64,000 nucleotides of DNA from Paracoccaceae bacterium. Its GTDB lineage: Bacteria > Pseudomonadota > Alphaproteobacteria > Rhodobacterales > Rhodobacteraceae. Within the stretch, counting starts at the first letter, position 1, and every line of letters begins with the position of its first letter. Location: the NCBI GenBank assembly GCA_028284705.1, contig JANQRE010000014.1:1-64000 (forward strand). The letters run 5' to 3'. The translations under genes were made by a program, and so were the position numbers. The notes under the pieces are model-generated. The model had not been told where the DNA came from. It saw nothing but the letters and a program-made list of their open reading frames with translations, and searched no databases. Below are positions 53,181 through 63,162 of this stretch, one piece after another.

Positions 53181-53567
53181 ATGCCAGCCTGGGAAGACTA
53201 CAAATCCGAAGCCAAATCTCGCGGAGCGCTCGCGCATGAGCTTTATGTGGCCTACTCGACGCCTGCTGGTGCGCCCGAGACTGTCAAAGCCAACCTGCCC
53301 GATCACCTTGCCTATCAGGCGCAATTAGAGGCGCAGGGCAAACTGGCGTTTGCGGGCCCGATGTCCGACGAGACGGGTGATCTGATGCAGGGGATCGGAA
53401 TGATCGTCTATCGTGCGGGCTCTTTTGAGGAGGCCAGGGGGCTGGCTGCGCAAGACCCGATGCATATTGCCGGTGCCCGGACATACACGCTACGCAAGTG
53501 GTTGATTAACGAGGGCAGTTTGACTGTCTCTGTTCGCCTATCGGGTCAGGAGGTTTCTCTCGCGTGA
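53181..53567 (+). CDS. YciI-like protein
   Basis: 128 residues of the YciI/DGPF fold: LPDHLAYQAQLEAQGKLAFAGPMSDE carries the conserved His, and EEARGLAAQDPMHIAGARTYTLRKW the Asp-Pro and second His region. One member of this superfamily, TftG, dehydrochlorinates a chlorinated hydroxyquinol in the pathway that ends with a hydroxyquinol dioxygenase. Here the gene is divergent from an operon with a dioxygenase of that type, so a role on the same ring substrate is plausible but inferred. A C-terminal tail of ~20 residues follows the fold. Confidence 0.8.
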   Translation: MPAWEDYKSEAKSRGALAHELYVAYSTPAGAPETVKANLPDHLAYQAQLEAQGKLAFAGPMSDETGDLMQGIGMIVYRAGSFEEARGLAAQDPMHIAGARTYTLRKWLINEGSLTVSVRLSGQEVSLA

Positions 53568-53785
53568 GGTTTTGCGATCCATAAACAGTTCGTCGTTAAC
53601 CCCGTAACAAAAATACCAGCATCGAAAGAGAACCGTTGTGAGAGCCACGGAGCGTTTTGCCGAACAGGTTATCTGTGGCACGGTGACCCTAGGTAAAATG
53701 ATAAGCGTGCTGGCTTAATTTTGTACTGAATTTGCGGTTGTTTCGTGTGCTGCGGCGAAAGAGACGCGGGAACGGGGACGGTTTT

Positions 53786-56700
53786 ATGGCTTTTTTTAAA
53801 ACATTTCTGGCTTGGATATCCTTTCTTCTGGGACTTGTGTCGCTGACGCAAATTGCCTGGGCGCAGTCGACAGAACCCGGCTTTTCCGCAGAGTTTTCTC
53901 CGACCTCCATTGTTGAGGGCGGCATCAGCACGGTGACGTTCACCATAGACAATTCCGGCAAACCGGATGTGACCGGTCTTGGCTTCACCGCAACTTTACC
54001 GACAACCCCTGCGAATATGGTGGTGTCGGGGAGCGGCGCGTCTCACACCTGCGACACCGGAACCGTGACTGCTTCAGATGGAAGCGGGGTGGTCACATTC
54101 GCAAATGGCAGCCTGACACGGGACTTGTCCTGTACTGTCTCCTTTGCCGTGACTGCGCCCACGGCAGGGTCCTATGCGCTGGGTGGCGTCGATCTGGCCA
54201 ATTCCGCAGGAGCGGATGTCACGGCGGCGGAAGTGACACTGACGGTGAACCCTCCCTCCACCGCAGAACTGACATTCGTGAAAGCGCTCGACAACACGGA
54301 TATCGAACCGGGCGATGTTGCCACTGCAACCTACACAATGACCAATACGTCTGCGACGACCCGCGTTGGCAGCCTCTCGTTCAATGAGACGCTACCCAGC
54401 GGTGTGTCGGTCGCAACACCGAGCAATACGAGTACGACCTGCGAACCAACCACATTCGGGTTTCCGACCGTGACCGCGACGGATGGCGGACAATCAGTCA
54501 GCTTTTTCTTAAGCGGTTTCACATTCAATGATGCCGCGGCTGCATTGCTCCCAGGTGAGTCCTGTACGGTCAGCGTTGATGTGACGGGCGTGGCGGACGG
54601 GGTTTATCAACTCACGTCCGATCCATTGAACCCCTCTGTCGAGAATGTTGCGGGTAATACTGTGGCACTTACGGTGACCAGTGCTCCCACAGATGAGCCG
54701 CAGATTTCGAAGAGCTTTTCTGAGACCGGGGTTGGCGCGGGTGAGATGGTCGATCTTGAATTTACTGTCACGAATGGCAGCACCGAGGACATGACCAACA
54801 TCTCCTTCACGGATGACCTGGATGCCATGTTGACAGGTGCCGTGGCGACCGGTTTGCCGATATCAAATGTCTGCGGAACAGGTTCGACGATCAGTGGCAC
54901 ATCCCTCCTGACTTTGTCCGGTGGGTCGCTCGTTTCACGCACCGACTGTACCTTCACGGTGACTGTACAAATCCCGGGCTCCGCCGCCACTGGCGATTAC
55001 GACAACGTGACGAGTGCTGTGACTGCCAGCGTCGGAGGTGGTCCGGTTGTGGGATCGGACACCGCAACGGATCGCATTCGGGTTACGGCGGCCAGTGGAC
55101 TGACCTTCACCAAAGTGTTCAACCCGTCGAGCGTTGCGGCTGGGAACCAGGCGACAATCGACTACTCGATCACAAACACGAACGGTACTGCTGCGACCGA
55201 CATCACGTTCTCTGAAGACTTGGCCACAGATTTTATGTCGAGTGCTACGGGCGGAACGAATGCATCGAATGTGTGTGGAGCCGGATCGTCATTCTCGTCG
55301 GTGGGAGGCACTATGAGCCTGACGGGCGGGACACTCGGTGCCGGTGCATCCTGTAACTTCTCAGCATTGGTCAACGTTCCGGCCGACCAACCCGCAGGCC
55401 AGGTCACCAGTACATCCAGTGATCTTACGGCAACCGTCGCCGCTAACACCGTCACAACGCCCGGCGTGTCCGCCAATCTGACGGTGAATGGCGGTGTCAG
55501 CCTGCAGATCATGACAGATTTTCAGGATACGCTTGATGGCACGAATGATGGTGTCGTCGTGAATGGCGATCAGTTTGTGGCGGAGTTCACGCTCACGAGC
55601 GGTCCCGAGTCCACAACAGACGCAACCGCTATTGGCTTCACCTTTGACGCTGCCGATCTCGGCACAGGATCGACCGCAGCCGTCGCAACAAATTCCTGCG
55701 GAGGAACGGCAGCAGTAAGCGGCGGGGGCTTACTGACTGTCTCTGGCGTGACGCTTTCTCCCAGCAATTCCTGTAGCATTTCCCTGACGATCACTGCGGC
55801 GGGCGGCACAAATGCAAATGCAAGTGCTTCGACCTCACCCGTGACGTTCCAGGCATCAGGCGCGTCGGGTCAGATCGCCGGTGCGCAGGACACAATTTTC
55901 ATCGGTGATCTGCGCCCGGTCGGTTTGTCTCACAGCTTTTCTCCCTCAGATATCCTTGCGGGAGAAGCTCTGACAGTCACTTACACATTCGATAACCCCA
56001 ACACCGGTAATAGCGCATCGATCATCGGTTTGACGCATTCACTGACCGGCATTCTGCCTGGCTTGACGCCGAACTTGCCACCTGTCGCGAACACTTGCGG
56101 GACCACGGTGTCAGTCACGAGCACGCTGAACTTCTCTTCGGGCACCGTTCCAGCGGGAGGCTCATGTATTATCAGCGTCGATCTGACAGTCCCGGGTAGT
56201 GCATCCTCGGGTACGTATTCTGGCCCGACAAGCAGTCTATTCGCTGATGTGGGTGGGGTGACGCTTACCTCCAGTCCTTCCAGCGCCGCGTTGACCATAA
56301 ACAACGAACCGCTGCAGTTCTCGAAGCAGTTTCTGACCAACCCTGTCGCCCCCGGCGACACGGTTGACTTGCAGTTTACAGTGACCAATCCACTAGCGAC
56401 TGCGCTGACGGACATCGCCTTCACGGATAATTTGGCAGCGATGCTGACCGGTGCAACCACGACGGGCATCGCGTCTGAGAACACCTGTGGTGCCACCCTG
56501 GCGGGCGGGTCGCAGTTGACGGTCTCAGATGGAACACTTGGCGCGAACGCGTCCTGTACGATCACCGTTCCGGTTTCAATTCCTGCCGGAAGCACGCCAT
56601 CGAGCTACGTGAACACGACCTCGATCGTGACCGCGGTGGCAGGTGGGTTTGCAGCGTCGTCGGGGCAAGCATCGGACACCCTGGTTGTCAGCTCTCTGGT

Positions 56701-59700
56701 CGACACGCTGTTCACAGCGGCCTTTGCAAGCCCGAGCGTCGATGCAGGCGGTGCCACGAGCATCACCTACACGATCCGCAACAACAACACCTCAACGCTG
56801 AGCGGTCTTGCGTTTTCGCACGATATCGCAGGGTCCGTTGCCGGGACTGCCGCTACTGGATTGCCAGTGACTGACGTTTGTGGATCGGGATCGAGCGCCT
56901 CCGGAACCGGCACCATTTTGGTGACGGGCGGGAACCTCGCCGCTGGTGAGCAATGCTCGTTCACCGTCAATCTTGCGGTGCCGCCCTCCGCGTCATCTGG
57001 CTCGTTTACAACAACGACGAGCGCGTTGACGGCCAATGGTCTGCAAGTTGGTGATGCTGCCAGCGACGGAATTGATATCATCGGCATCGTCGACTTGGCG
57101 GTGTCTGTGACGGATGGCGTAAGTCAGATCAACGCTGGTGAAACGACGATTTACAGCATTGTTGTCAATAATCTCGGGCCGTCGGATGAACCTGCTGCAG
57201 CATTCGGCACGACGGTTCCAACAAATGCCACATGTACCTACACGTCCGCCGCAGCGGGCGGCGCAACTGGAAACACAGCGGCGGGTGCTGGCGCTGTTGC
57301 CGACACCCTGAGCCTGCCGACCGGAGCGTCCATTACCTACACCGCGTCTTGCGCTGTGCCATCGAGCGCAACCGGCAGCCTCACGTACTCCGCAGTGGTT
57401 ACAAAATCGGCCGGAGTGAATGAAACCGTGACCGTCAACAACACCGCGTCGGACTCCACAACCATCGCTCAATCCGCAGATCTGAGTATTGCGCTGATTG
57501 ACAGCGCCGACCCGATTTTTGCGGGTGGCAGTGTCACCTACACGGCGACCGTCAACAACGCGGGGCCGAGCGACGCGAGCAATGTTGTCGCGACGTTCAC
57601 CCTTCCCGCGGGTTTGACGCTTGTTTCAACCACTGGATGTGCAGAGGACCCCAACGGTGTGCCGACCTGCAGCCTGGGAAGTGTTTCGGCTGGAGGGTTC
57701 ACGAACTTTTCGGTGACAGCGACGGCGGACAACGACACCAGCGGGACTGTCACCGCTCTGGCCTCAGTAGCGTCTGCCGCGTCTGATGCAGCGCCTGGAA
57801 ACAATGCGACCAGCGAAGGCACTCAGGTTCTGCCGCAGGCCGATATCGTGGTCACAAAGACAGATGGGGTCACCAGCGTCGTTGCAGGCCAGACGGTCAC
57901 CTACGCCATTCGGGTCAGCAACGCGGGACCTTCCACTGATCCGGCTGTTGGCGTTTCGGATGTCTTTCCAGCAGGGCTGACATGTGACTACACATCGACA
58001 GGCGCCGGCGGTGCCACGGGCAATTCCTCTGCGACCGGCGCAAGCTCGATCAGCGACGCGCTTTCGATGCCCGCGGGATCGACGGTGGACTACACGGCTG
58101 TCTGTCTTGTTCCACCGACCGCGACGGGGACATTGTCGAACACCGTCACGGCAACCGCATCTGTCGATGACCCGAATGCGGGGAACAACAGCGCCACTGA
58201 CGCAGATACGACCGTTACACCTCTGGTGTTCGACTTCACCAAGGCCTTCAGCCCATCGACCGTGAGTATTGGTGAGACCGCGACACTGACATTCACTGTC
58301 GATAACAGTGCAAACACTCTCGCCTCGACGGGCATGGCATTCACCGACCCGCTGCCGGGCGGCCTCGTCGTCGCTGCGGCTCCCAACACGTTCAACAGTT
58401 GTGGTGGCACCCTGTCCGCCAGCTCTGGCGCAAGCAGTGTCAGTTTGTCGGGCGGCACGCTTGCGGGCGGCGCGACATGTACCATTTCCGTCGATGTCGT
58501 GGCTTCGGTCGCGAGTACGTTGAACAACGTCACAACGGCTCTGTCTTCGAACTTCCCCGACACCAGCCCGGCGACCGCGAGCCTTGCGGTAAACCCGGCC
58601 GGTGCGCCGCTCTTTACCAAGTCCTTCGCGCCTGCGTCGGTCGCGCAGGGTGACATCTCGACACTGACACTGACCATCGACAACAGCGCGAATTTCGTGC
58701 CGATCACCGGTGGAGCTTTGACGGACAATTTCCCGGCGGGCATGGTCGTCGCGCCGACACCGAACCTGACACATGATTGTGGCGGCAGCCCAACCGCGGC
58801 GGCAGGCTCCGGCACCTTGCAATATACCGGAGCGAGTATCGCTGCGAGCGCCAGTTGCACGATCAGTGTGGATGTGCGGGCGACGGGGTCAGGCAGTTTG
58901 GTGAATACGTCTGGCGACTTCACATCCAACTTGCCGACCGCGAGCGGACCCTCCGCGACACTGAGTTCTACGCCTGCGGTTATGACGTTCACCAAGTCCT
59001 TCGCTCCAGACAACATAGCGCAAACCCAATCCACAACACTTACCTACGCGATCTCGAATGCTGGCAATCTGATCGAGGCAACTAGCCTTGCCTTCACAGA
59101 AACGCTGACCGGAGGTCTGGTTGTGTCGGCATCTCCAGCGGTGACAAACACCTGCGGAGGCACAGTTTCGGCGGCGGCTGGCGGCAATGCCATCGCGCTT
59201 AGCGGTGGTACGCTGGCGGCAGGGGCCACCTGTGAAATCAACATTCCGCTTGATGCGCCAGACCCGGGAACGATCAGCGGTTCGACTTCCACCCTAACCT
59301 CGAGCTTGGCGGATGTGCCTGCTGCTTCGGCCACGTTGACAGTAGACGCGTTGGTGGCTCCAGGCTTCTCCGGTGCCTTCTCCCCCTCCGCGATCGCTCA
59401 GGGAGACACATCCGTCCTGACATTTGACATCGCCAATACCAATGCGGTGCCAACAACAGGTCTCGCGTTCTCGTCACGCCTCCCGTCGACTGTAGAAGTT
59501 GCGGCGTCCCCCGCAGCAACGAATACATGTGGCGGTAGCTTCGCGCCGAACCCGGGCGACACGGGCGTCATATTTTCCGGTGGCACCCTGGCGGCCGGTG
59601 CAAGTTGCTCGGTTTCTGTGACGGTGCAGGCGATAGCTGCCGGTAGCGACGACTTAACCAGCGGTGTACTTACATCAGACAACTTGCCTGACGCACCTGC

Positions 59701-61465
59701 CGCGACGGCGTCTCTCTCGGTTGCCAATGCACCGTTGACGGTGTCGATGACCTTCTCCCCGGCCACGACTGAGGAGATGGAGAACTCGACTCTGATTTAT
59801 TCGCTGAGCAACAGTGCGGGAATTGCAGCGTCCGCTGTGACCTTGAATGACACTCTGCCGACAAATCTGGTGATTGCGGCCACACCCGCCGCGAGCACCA
59901 CCTGCACGGGAGCACTCACCGCCACGCCGAGTGGAACGTCCGTCTCCCTGACAGGCGGCACATTGGCGGCTGGCGGCAGTTGTACCGTCTCGGTTCCAGT
60001 GACATCGAACGTTGTTGGCGATTACACAAACGCGCTGGAAACGGCCAGTTCATCGCTTGGAACATCGACCGTCTCGGATGCGACCTTGCAGGTGGTGCCG
60101 ACAACGCGCGGGACAATTACGATCCGTCAGATTGCCGAAGTGGACGGTGCCTTTGTCTTCTCCTCCGCAGAGCCGAGCCTCAACTTCACCATAAACACAG
60201 TCGGCGGAACAGGTCAGCAGGGACCAATTCGTCTGGTTCAGGGGACCTACACGGTCCAGCAAAGCGCACCTGCAGGTGTCGGTAACACCTCGATCCAATG
60301 TAACGACGCTGACAGTTCGGGCGACGCGGCCTCCGGGACTCTGACGCTGACCTTGAGCCCCTCCGAGGCGTTGGTCTGCACGATCAGCGCCGTCTCGTCG
60401 CAACAAAAGACTGTCGATACGATCAATCAGTTCCTCACCAAACGGGCCGATCTGATCCTGTCGTCCTCTCCTGATGTGTCGCGCCGGATTGACCGCCTAA
60501 AACGCGGGTTTGGCAACGCGTCCTCCGTGCAATTTGCAAACGGGGACCTCAAGTCGCTGCTGCCGTTCTCCGCGCAGGTCACCGGGAGTTCGAACTTTAC
60601 CTTCTCCACCAGTCTGCTGCAGATGCGTCAGGCAGGCGCGAGCCTTGCCCTGGCGCATGGGTCGCCCAAAAACACCATGTTCGTCAGCAACTATCGCTGG
60701 GATGCCTGGGTTGAACTGGAATACCAGAATTTCGACCAGGGCGCGAATGGAGAGGGCCATTTCGCCATCGCTCATATCGGGGCCGACTACCTTTTGACGC
60801 CGGACATATTAGTCGGTGCCATGCTCCAGTTTGACAGCATGAAGGACTCGTCAGCGGCAAATAACAGCACGGTTTCCGGCTCGGGCTGGATGGTTGGTCC
60901 GTATATGACGGCGCGGCTCAGTGATCGGCTCTATTTCGATGGCAGGATCATGGGTGGCCGGTCGACCAATGATATCAGCCCATTCAACACCTACACCGAT
61001 CAATTCAAAACGAGTCGTTGGTTGGTGCAGGCGTCGCTGACGGGCGATTTCGTGCGGGGCAATTGGACCATCAGCCCCAATGCGAGCCTGTCCTATTATG
61101 AAGAAAATCAGGACTCTTATATCGACTCCCTTAACGTTTTCATTCCGGGCCAGACGGTCAGCCTTGGTCAGATCAAGATTGGGCCCACCTTCACCGGGAA
61201 TTTCGAGAATGCGGATGGAAGCCGTGTCACGCCGTTCTTCGGTTTTGACGCGATCCTGAATTTTGGCGACACCAATGGTGTGACGCTCAGCAATGCCAAT
61301 ACCTCTGCCTCTGTCGATGGATGGCGGGGCAGGGCGCGTGCGGGCATCAAGTTCTCCGACAAGCACGGGACCAAATTCGGGATCAGCGGCAGCTATGACG
61401 GGATCGGTCAGTCGGACTATGAAAACTGGGGCATCAAGCTGGATCTGACCATTCCCTTCAACTGA
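53786..61465 (+). CDS. Giant secreted DUF11-type repeat protein with C-terminal autotransporter beta-barrel
   Basis: 2559 residues. A Sec signal (FLLGLVSLTQIAWAQS) leads into about 16 immunoglobulin-like repeats of ~120-150 residues. Each begins with text such as LTFTKVFNPSSVAAGNQAT or PLFTKSFAPASVAQGDIST, and most carry a Cys pair (TCGG and ATCTISV type) likely to form a disulfide. A different module follows (TRGTITIRQIAEVDGAF and CNDADSSGDAAS), then a linker and a ~260-residue autotransporter barrel starting near NYRWDAWVELEYQNF and ending LTIPFN. Probably a surface adhesin or fibre of the type V pathway. The start at 53786 is chosen by the signal peptide and an upstream GGGGA. The last residue is Asn, not the usual aromatic. 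Confidence 0.87.
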   Translation: MAFFKTFLAWISFLLGLVSLTQIAWAQSTEPGFSAEFSPTSIVEGGISTVTFTIDNSGKPDVTGLGFTATLPTTPANMVVSGSGASHTCDTGTVTASDGSGVVTFANGSLTRDLSCTVSFAVTAPTAGSYALGGVDLANSAGADVTAAEVTLTVNPPSTAELTFVKALDNTDIEPGDVATATYTMTNTSATTRVGSLSFNETLPSGVSVATPSNTSTTCEPTTFGFPTVTATDGGQSVSFFLSGFTFNDAAAALLPGESCTVSVDVTGVADGVYQLTSDPLNPSVENVAGNTVALTVTSAPTDEPQISKSFSETGVGAGEMVDLEFTVTNGSTEDMTNISFTDDLDAMLTGAVATGLPISNVCGTGSTISGTSLLTLSGGSLVSRTDCTFTVTVQIPGSAATGDYDNVTSAVTASVGGGPVVGSDTATDRIRVTAASGLTFTKVFNPSSVAAGNQATIDYSITNTNGTAATDITFSEDLATDFMSSATGGTNASNVCGAGSSFSSVGGTMSLTGGTLGAGASCNFSALVNVPADQPAGQVTSTSSDLTATVAANTVTTPGVSANLTVNGGVSLQIMTDFQDTLDGTNDGVVVNGDQFVAEFTLTSGPESTTDATAIGFTFDAADLGTGSTAAVATNSCGGTAAVSGGGLLTVSGVTLSPSNSCSISLTITAAGGTNANASASTSPVTFQASGASGQIAGAQDTIFIGDLRPVGLSHSFSPSDILAGEALTVTYTFDNPNTGNSASIIGLTHSLTGILPGLTPNLPPVANTCGTTVSVTSTLNFSSGTVPAGGSCIISVDLTVPGSASSGTYSGPTSSLFADVGGVTLTSSPSSAALTINNEPLQFSKQFLTNPVAPGDTVDLQFTVTNPLATALTDIAFTDNLAAMLTGATTTGIASENTCGATLAGGSQLTVSDGTLGANASCTITVPVSIPAGSTPSSYVNTTSIVTAVAGGFAASSGQASDTLVVSSLVDTLFTAAFASPSVDAGGATSITYTIRNNNTSTLSGLAFSHDIAGSVAGTAATGLPVTDVCGSGSSASGTGTILVTGGNLAAGEQCSFTVNLAVPPSASSGSFTTTTSALTANGLQVGDAASDGIDIIGIVDLAVSVTDGVSQINAGETTIYSIVVNNLGPSDEPAAAFGTTVPTNATCTYTSAAAGGATGNTAAGAGAVADTLSLPTGASITYTASCAVPSSATGSLTYSAVVTKSAGVNETVTVNNTASDSTTIAQSADLSIALIDSADPIFAGGSVTYTATVNNAGPSDASNVVATFTLPAGLTLVSTTGCAEDPNGVPTCSLGSVSAGGFTNFSVTATADNDTSGTVTALASVASAASDAAPGNNATSEGTQVLPQADIVVTKTDGVTSVVAGQTVTYAIRVSNAGPSTDPAVGVSDVFPAGLTCDYTSTGAGGATGNSSATGASSISDALSMPAGSTVDYTAVCLVPPTATGTLSNTVTATASVDDPNAGNNSATDADTTVTPLVFDFTKAFSPSTVSIGETATLTFTVDNSANTLASTGMAFTDPLPGGLVVAAAPNTFNSCGGTLSASSGASSVSLSGGTLAGGATCTISVDVVASVASTLNNVTTALSSNFPDTSPATASLAVNPAGAPLFTKSFAPASVAQGDISTLTLTIDNSANFVPITGGALTDNFPAGMVVAPTPNLTHDCGGSPTAAAGSGTLQYTGASIAASASCTISVDVRATGSGSLVNTSGDFTSNLPTASGPSATLSSTPAVMTFTKSFAPDNIAQTQSTTLTYAISNAGNLIEATSLAFTETLTGGLVVSASPAVTNTCGGTVSAAAGGNAIALSGGTLAAGATCEINIPLDAPDPGTISGSTSTLTSSLADVPAASATLTVDALVAPGFSGAFSPSAIAQGDTSVLTFDIANTNAVPTTGLAFSSRLPSTVEVAASPAATNTCGGSFAPNPGDTGVIFSGGTLAAGASCSVSVTVQAIAAGSDDLTSGVLTSDNLPDAPAATASLSVANAPLTVSMTFSPATTEEMENSTLIYSLSNSAGIAASAVTLNDTLPTNLVIAATPAASTTCTGALTATPSGTSVSLTGGTLAAGGSCTVSVPVTSNVVGDYTNALETASSSLGTSTVSDATLQVVPTTRGTITIRQIAEVDGAFVFSSAEPSLNFTINTVGGTGQQGPIRLVQGTYTVQQSAPAGVGNTSIQCNDADSSGDAASGTLTLTLSPSEALVCTISAVSSQQKTVDTINQFLTKRADLILSSSPDVSRRIDRLKRGFGNASSVQFANGDLKSLLPFSAQVTGSSNFTFSTSLLQMRQAGASLALAHGSPKNTMFVSNYRWDAWVELEYQNFDQGANGEGHFAIAHIGADYLLTPDILVGAMLQFDSMKDSSAANNSTVSGSGWMVGPYMTARLSDRLYFDGRIMGGRSTNDISPFNTYTDQFKTSRWLVQASLTGDFVRGNWTISPNASLSYYEENQDSYIDSLNVFIPGQTVSLGQIKIGPTFTGNFENADGSRVTPFFGFDAILNFGDTNGVTLSNANTSASVDGWRGRARAGIKFSDKHGTKFGISGSYDGIGQSDYENWGIKLDLTIPFN

Positions 61466-61642
61466 TTGCCTGGGTTGGAAGAAACACCGCTCTCAATTGG
61501 CGGGCTCCGTCAGGCGCAAATCGCATTGATGGACCATATGGGCTGATACCTGCCGAACTTGCGACATTAGGCGTCGCCAAGTAGCCTCGGGAGATCATGG
61601 CCCGAAATCGCTGTTGCCACGGGCCTCATCTGGGAGGAAACA

Positions 61643-62626
61643 ATGAAACTATTCGGTGCGCTTGCCATAAGTCTGGCGGTCGTTGCGGCTTCGGCTGCTT
61701 CGGCCAAAGACCTCAGCCTGTCCTATTTCATGGGACCCAAACACCCGATGAATGCCGCGGTATTTACACCCTTTGCCGACAAGCTGGCGGAGGTCTCAGG
61801 TGGCGAGATGACGGTCACGCAGTTTGCTGGCGGGGCTCTGAATTCCGCGCCGCCGAAGCAATATTCGATCCTGCTGGATGGCGTGGCGGATATCGCGTTT
61901 CACCTGCCCGGCTATACGGCGCAACTGTTCCCGATCGCGACATCGGTGACGACGCCGAATATGTGCGACACTGCCGTGGAATGTACCGAGGCCATGTGGC
62001 GGGCCTATGATGTCATTGAAAAGGAATTTGACGCCAAGATCCTTGCGCTTTGGGCCAACAGCCCACAGGTTCTGTTCTCGAAAGACACCGCGATCCGCAC
62101 GCTGGAAGACCTCTCGGGCAAGATTGTGCGCGTGACCTCCGCGCAGGACATCCCCTTCACCGAAGCGCTGGGGGCCTCGGCGGTCTCGCAGCCGGTCAGC
62201 GTCATCAATCAGAACCTCGCGAACGGCGTTGTCGATGTGATCTCCATCGATCCATCCGCGGCATTGTCGTTCAAACTGCATGAACCGTCGAACTACATCA
62301 CCGTCGGTGTTCCGGGCGCTGGCTCGGCCTTTGTGCTTTTGATGAACAAGGGTGTTTACGGCGCCTTGTCCGATCAGGAGAAGGCCTGGGTCGATGAGGC
62401 GTCAGGCAAGTGGCTGTCGATGGAAGGGGCGAAGAAATATGACGCCATAGCCGAGAGAGCGCTGGAGGTGTCAGCTCAGAACGGTGTCGAGATCATCACG
62501 CTATCGCCCGAAGAGTCCGCGCGTTGGGACGAGACCATTCAACCGGCCATGGAAACATGGCTCGCCTCAGAAGTGGGGCAGGGCTTGACTGGGGCTGACG
62601 TGACCAAACTCATGAAGGGGGAGTGA
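61643..62626 (+). CDS. TRAP transporter substrate-binding protein (DctP), third system
   Basis: 327 residues with a signal peptide ending VVAASAASA-KD. TRAP text includes YFMGPKHPMNAAVFTPFADK, FAGGALNSAPPKQYSILLDG, LEDLSGKIVRVTSAQD and NGVVDVISIDPSAA. GGGAGG precedes the ATG. It overlaps dctQ by 4 nt. The 177-nt gap before it shows no clear terminator for the giant protein gene. Substrate unknown. Confidence 0.92.
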   Translation: MKLFGALAISLAVVAASAASAKDLSLSYFMGPKHPMNAAVFTPFADKLAEVSGGEMTVTQFAGGALNSAPPKQYSILLDGVADIAFHLPGYTAQLFPIATSVTTPNMCDTAVECTEAMWRAYDVIEKEFDAKILALWANSPQVLFSKDTAIRTLEDLSGKIVRVTSAQDIPFTEALGASAVSQPVSVINQNLANGVVDVISIDPSAALSFKLHEPSNYITVGVPGAGSAFVLLMNKGVYGALSDQEKAWVDEASGKWLSMEGAKKYDAIAERALEVSAQNGVEIITLSPEESARWDETIQPAMETWLASEVGQGLTGADVTKLMKGE

Positions 62627-63162
62627 GTAGCCCCGACACCACGCCGATGGTGCTGCGGCGCATCGAAAAGGGGCTCGGCCTGATCGCCGGGCTCTTTGCA
62701 CTTGCCGGCGGTGTCGCCTTTGCGGTGCTTACTGTCGTCACCGGTGTCTCGGTGTTTTACCGCTACGTGTTGCGGGCCCCGATCTTCGGGATTGAGGACG
62801 TTACGACGATGTCTTTGACCGTCATCGTCGCGTCGGCGATTGCCTGGGCTGCCTTCCACCGCGGACATGTCTCGGTGAATATCATCTCGATCTTTCTAGG
62901 CCGCATCTTCACCCGTTTCACCGATGCTGCGGGGCGTCTGGTGTCCTGTGCCATGGTCGGCTTCGCAGCCTATGCGCTCTTCGTGAAAGGCAGCTGCGGG
63001 ATGCCTTGTGGAGCGATGACGTCCAATCTGGGGATCATCCATACGCCGTTCTACTACGTGTTGGGCAGCGCTATGGCCTTCTACGCTTTCCTGATTTTCA
63101 CCCACTTATTGATCGGCCTTGCGCATTGGCATGGGCGCGATCCGAATGAGGCGGTGGACTGA
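62623..63162 (+). CDS. TRAP transporter small membrane subunit (DctQ), third system
   Basis: 179 residues with four helices; VFYRYVLRAPIFGIEDVTT is the DctQ signature. The start is a GTG at 62623 inside the dctP stop region (GTGA overlap). It overlaps dctM by 1 nt. Confidence 0.91.
   Translation: MSSPDTTPMVLRRIEKGLGLIAGLFALAGGVAFAVLTVVTGVSVFYRYVLRAPIFGIEDVTTMSLTVIVASAIAWAAFHRGHVSVNIISIFLGRIFTRFTDAAGRLVSCAMVGFAAYALFVKGSCGMPCGAMTSNLGIIHTPFYYVLGSAMAFYAFLIFTHLLIGLAHWHGRDPNEAVD

Noticed and set aside
53786-60100. Regular spacing of similar DNA segments suggesting a repeat array or CRISPR
   Set aside because: The periodicity (~380-450 nt) comes from coding Ig-like modules that have diverged in sequence; there are no short identical repeats with unique spacers.
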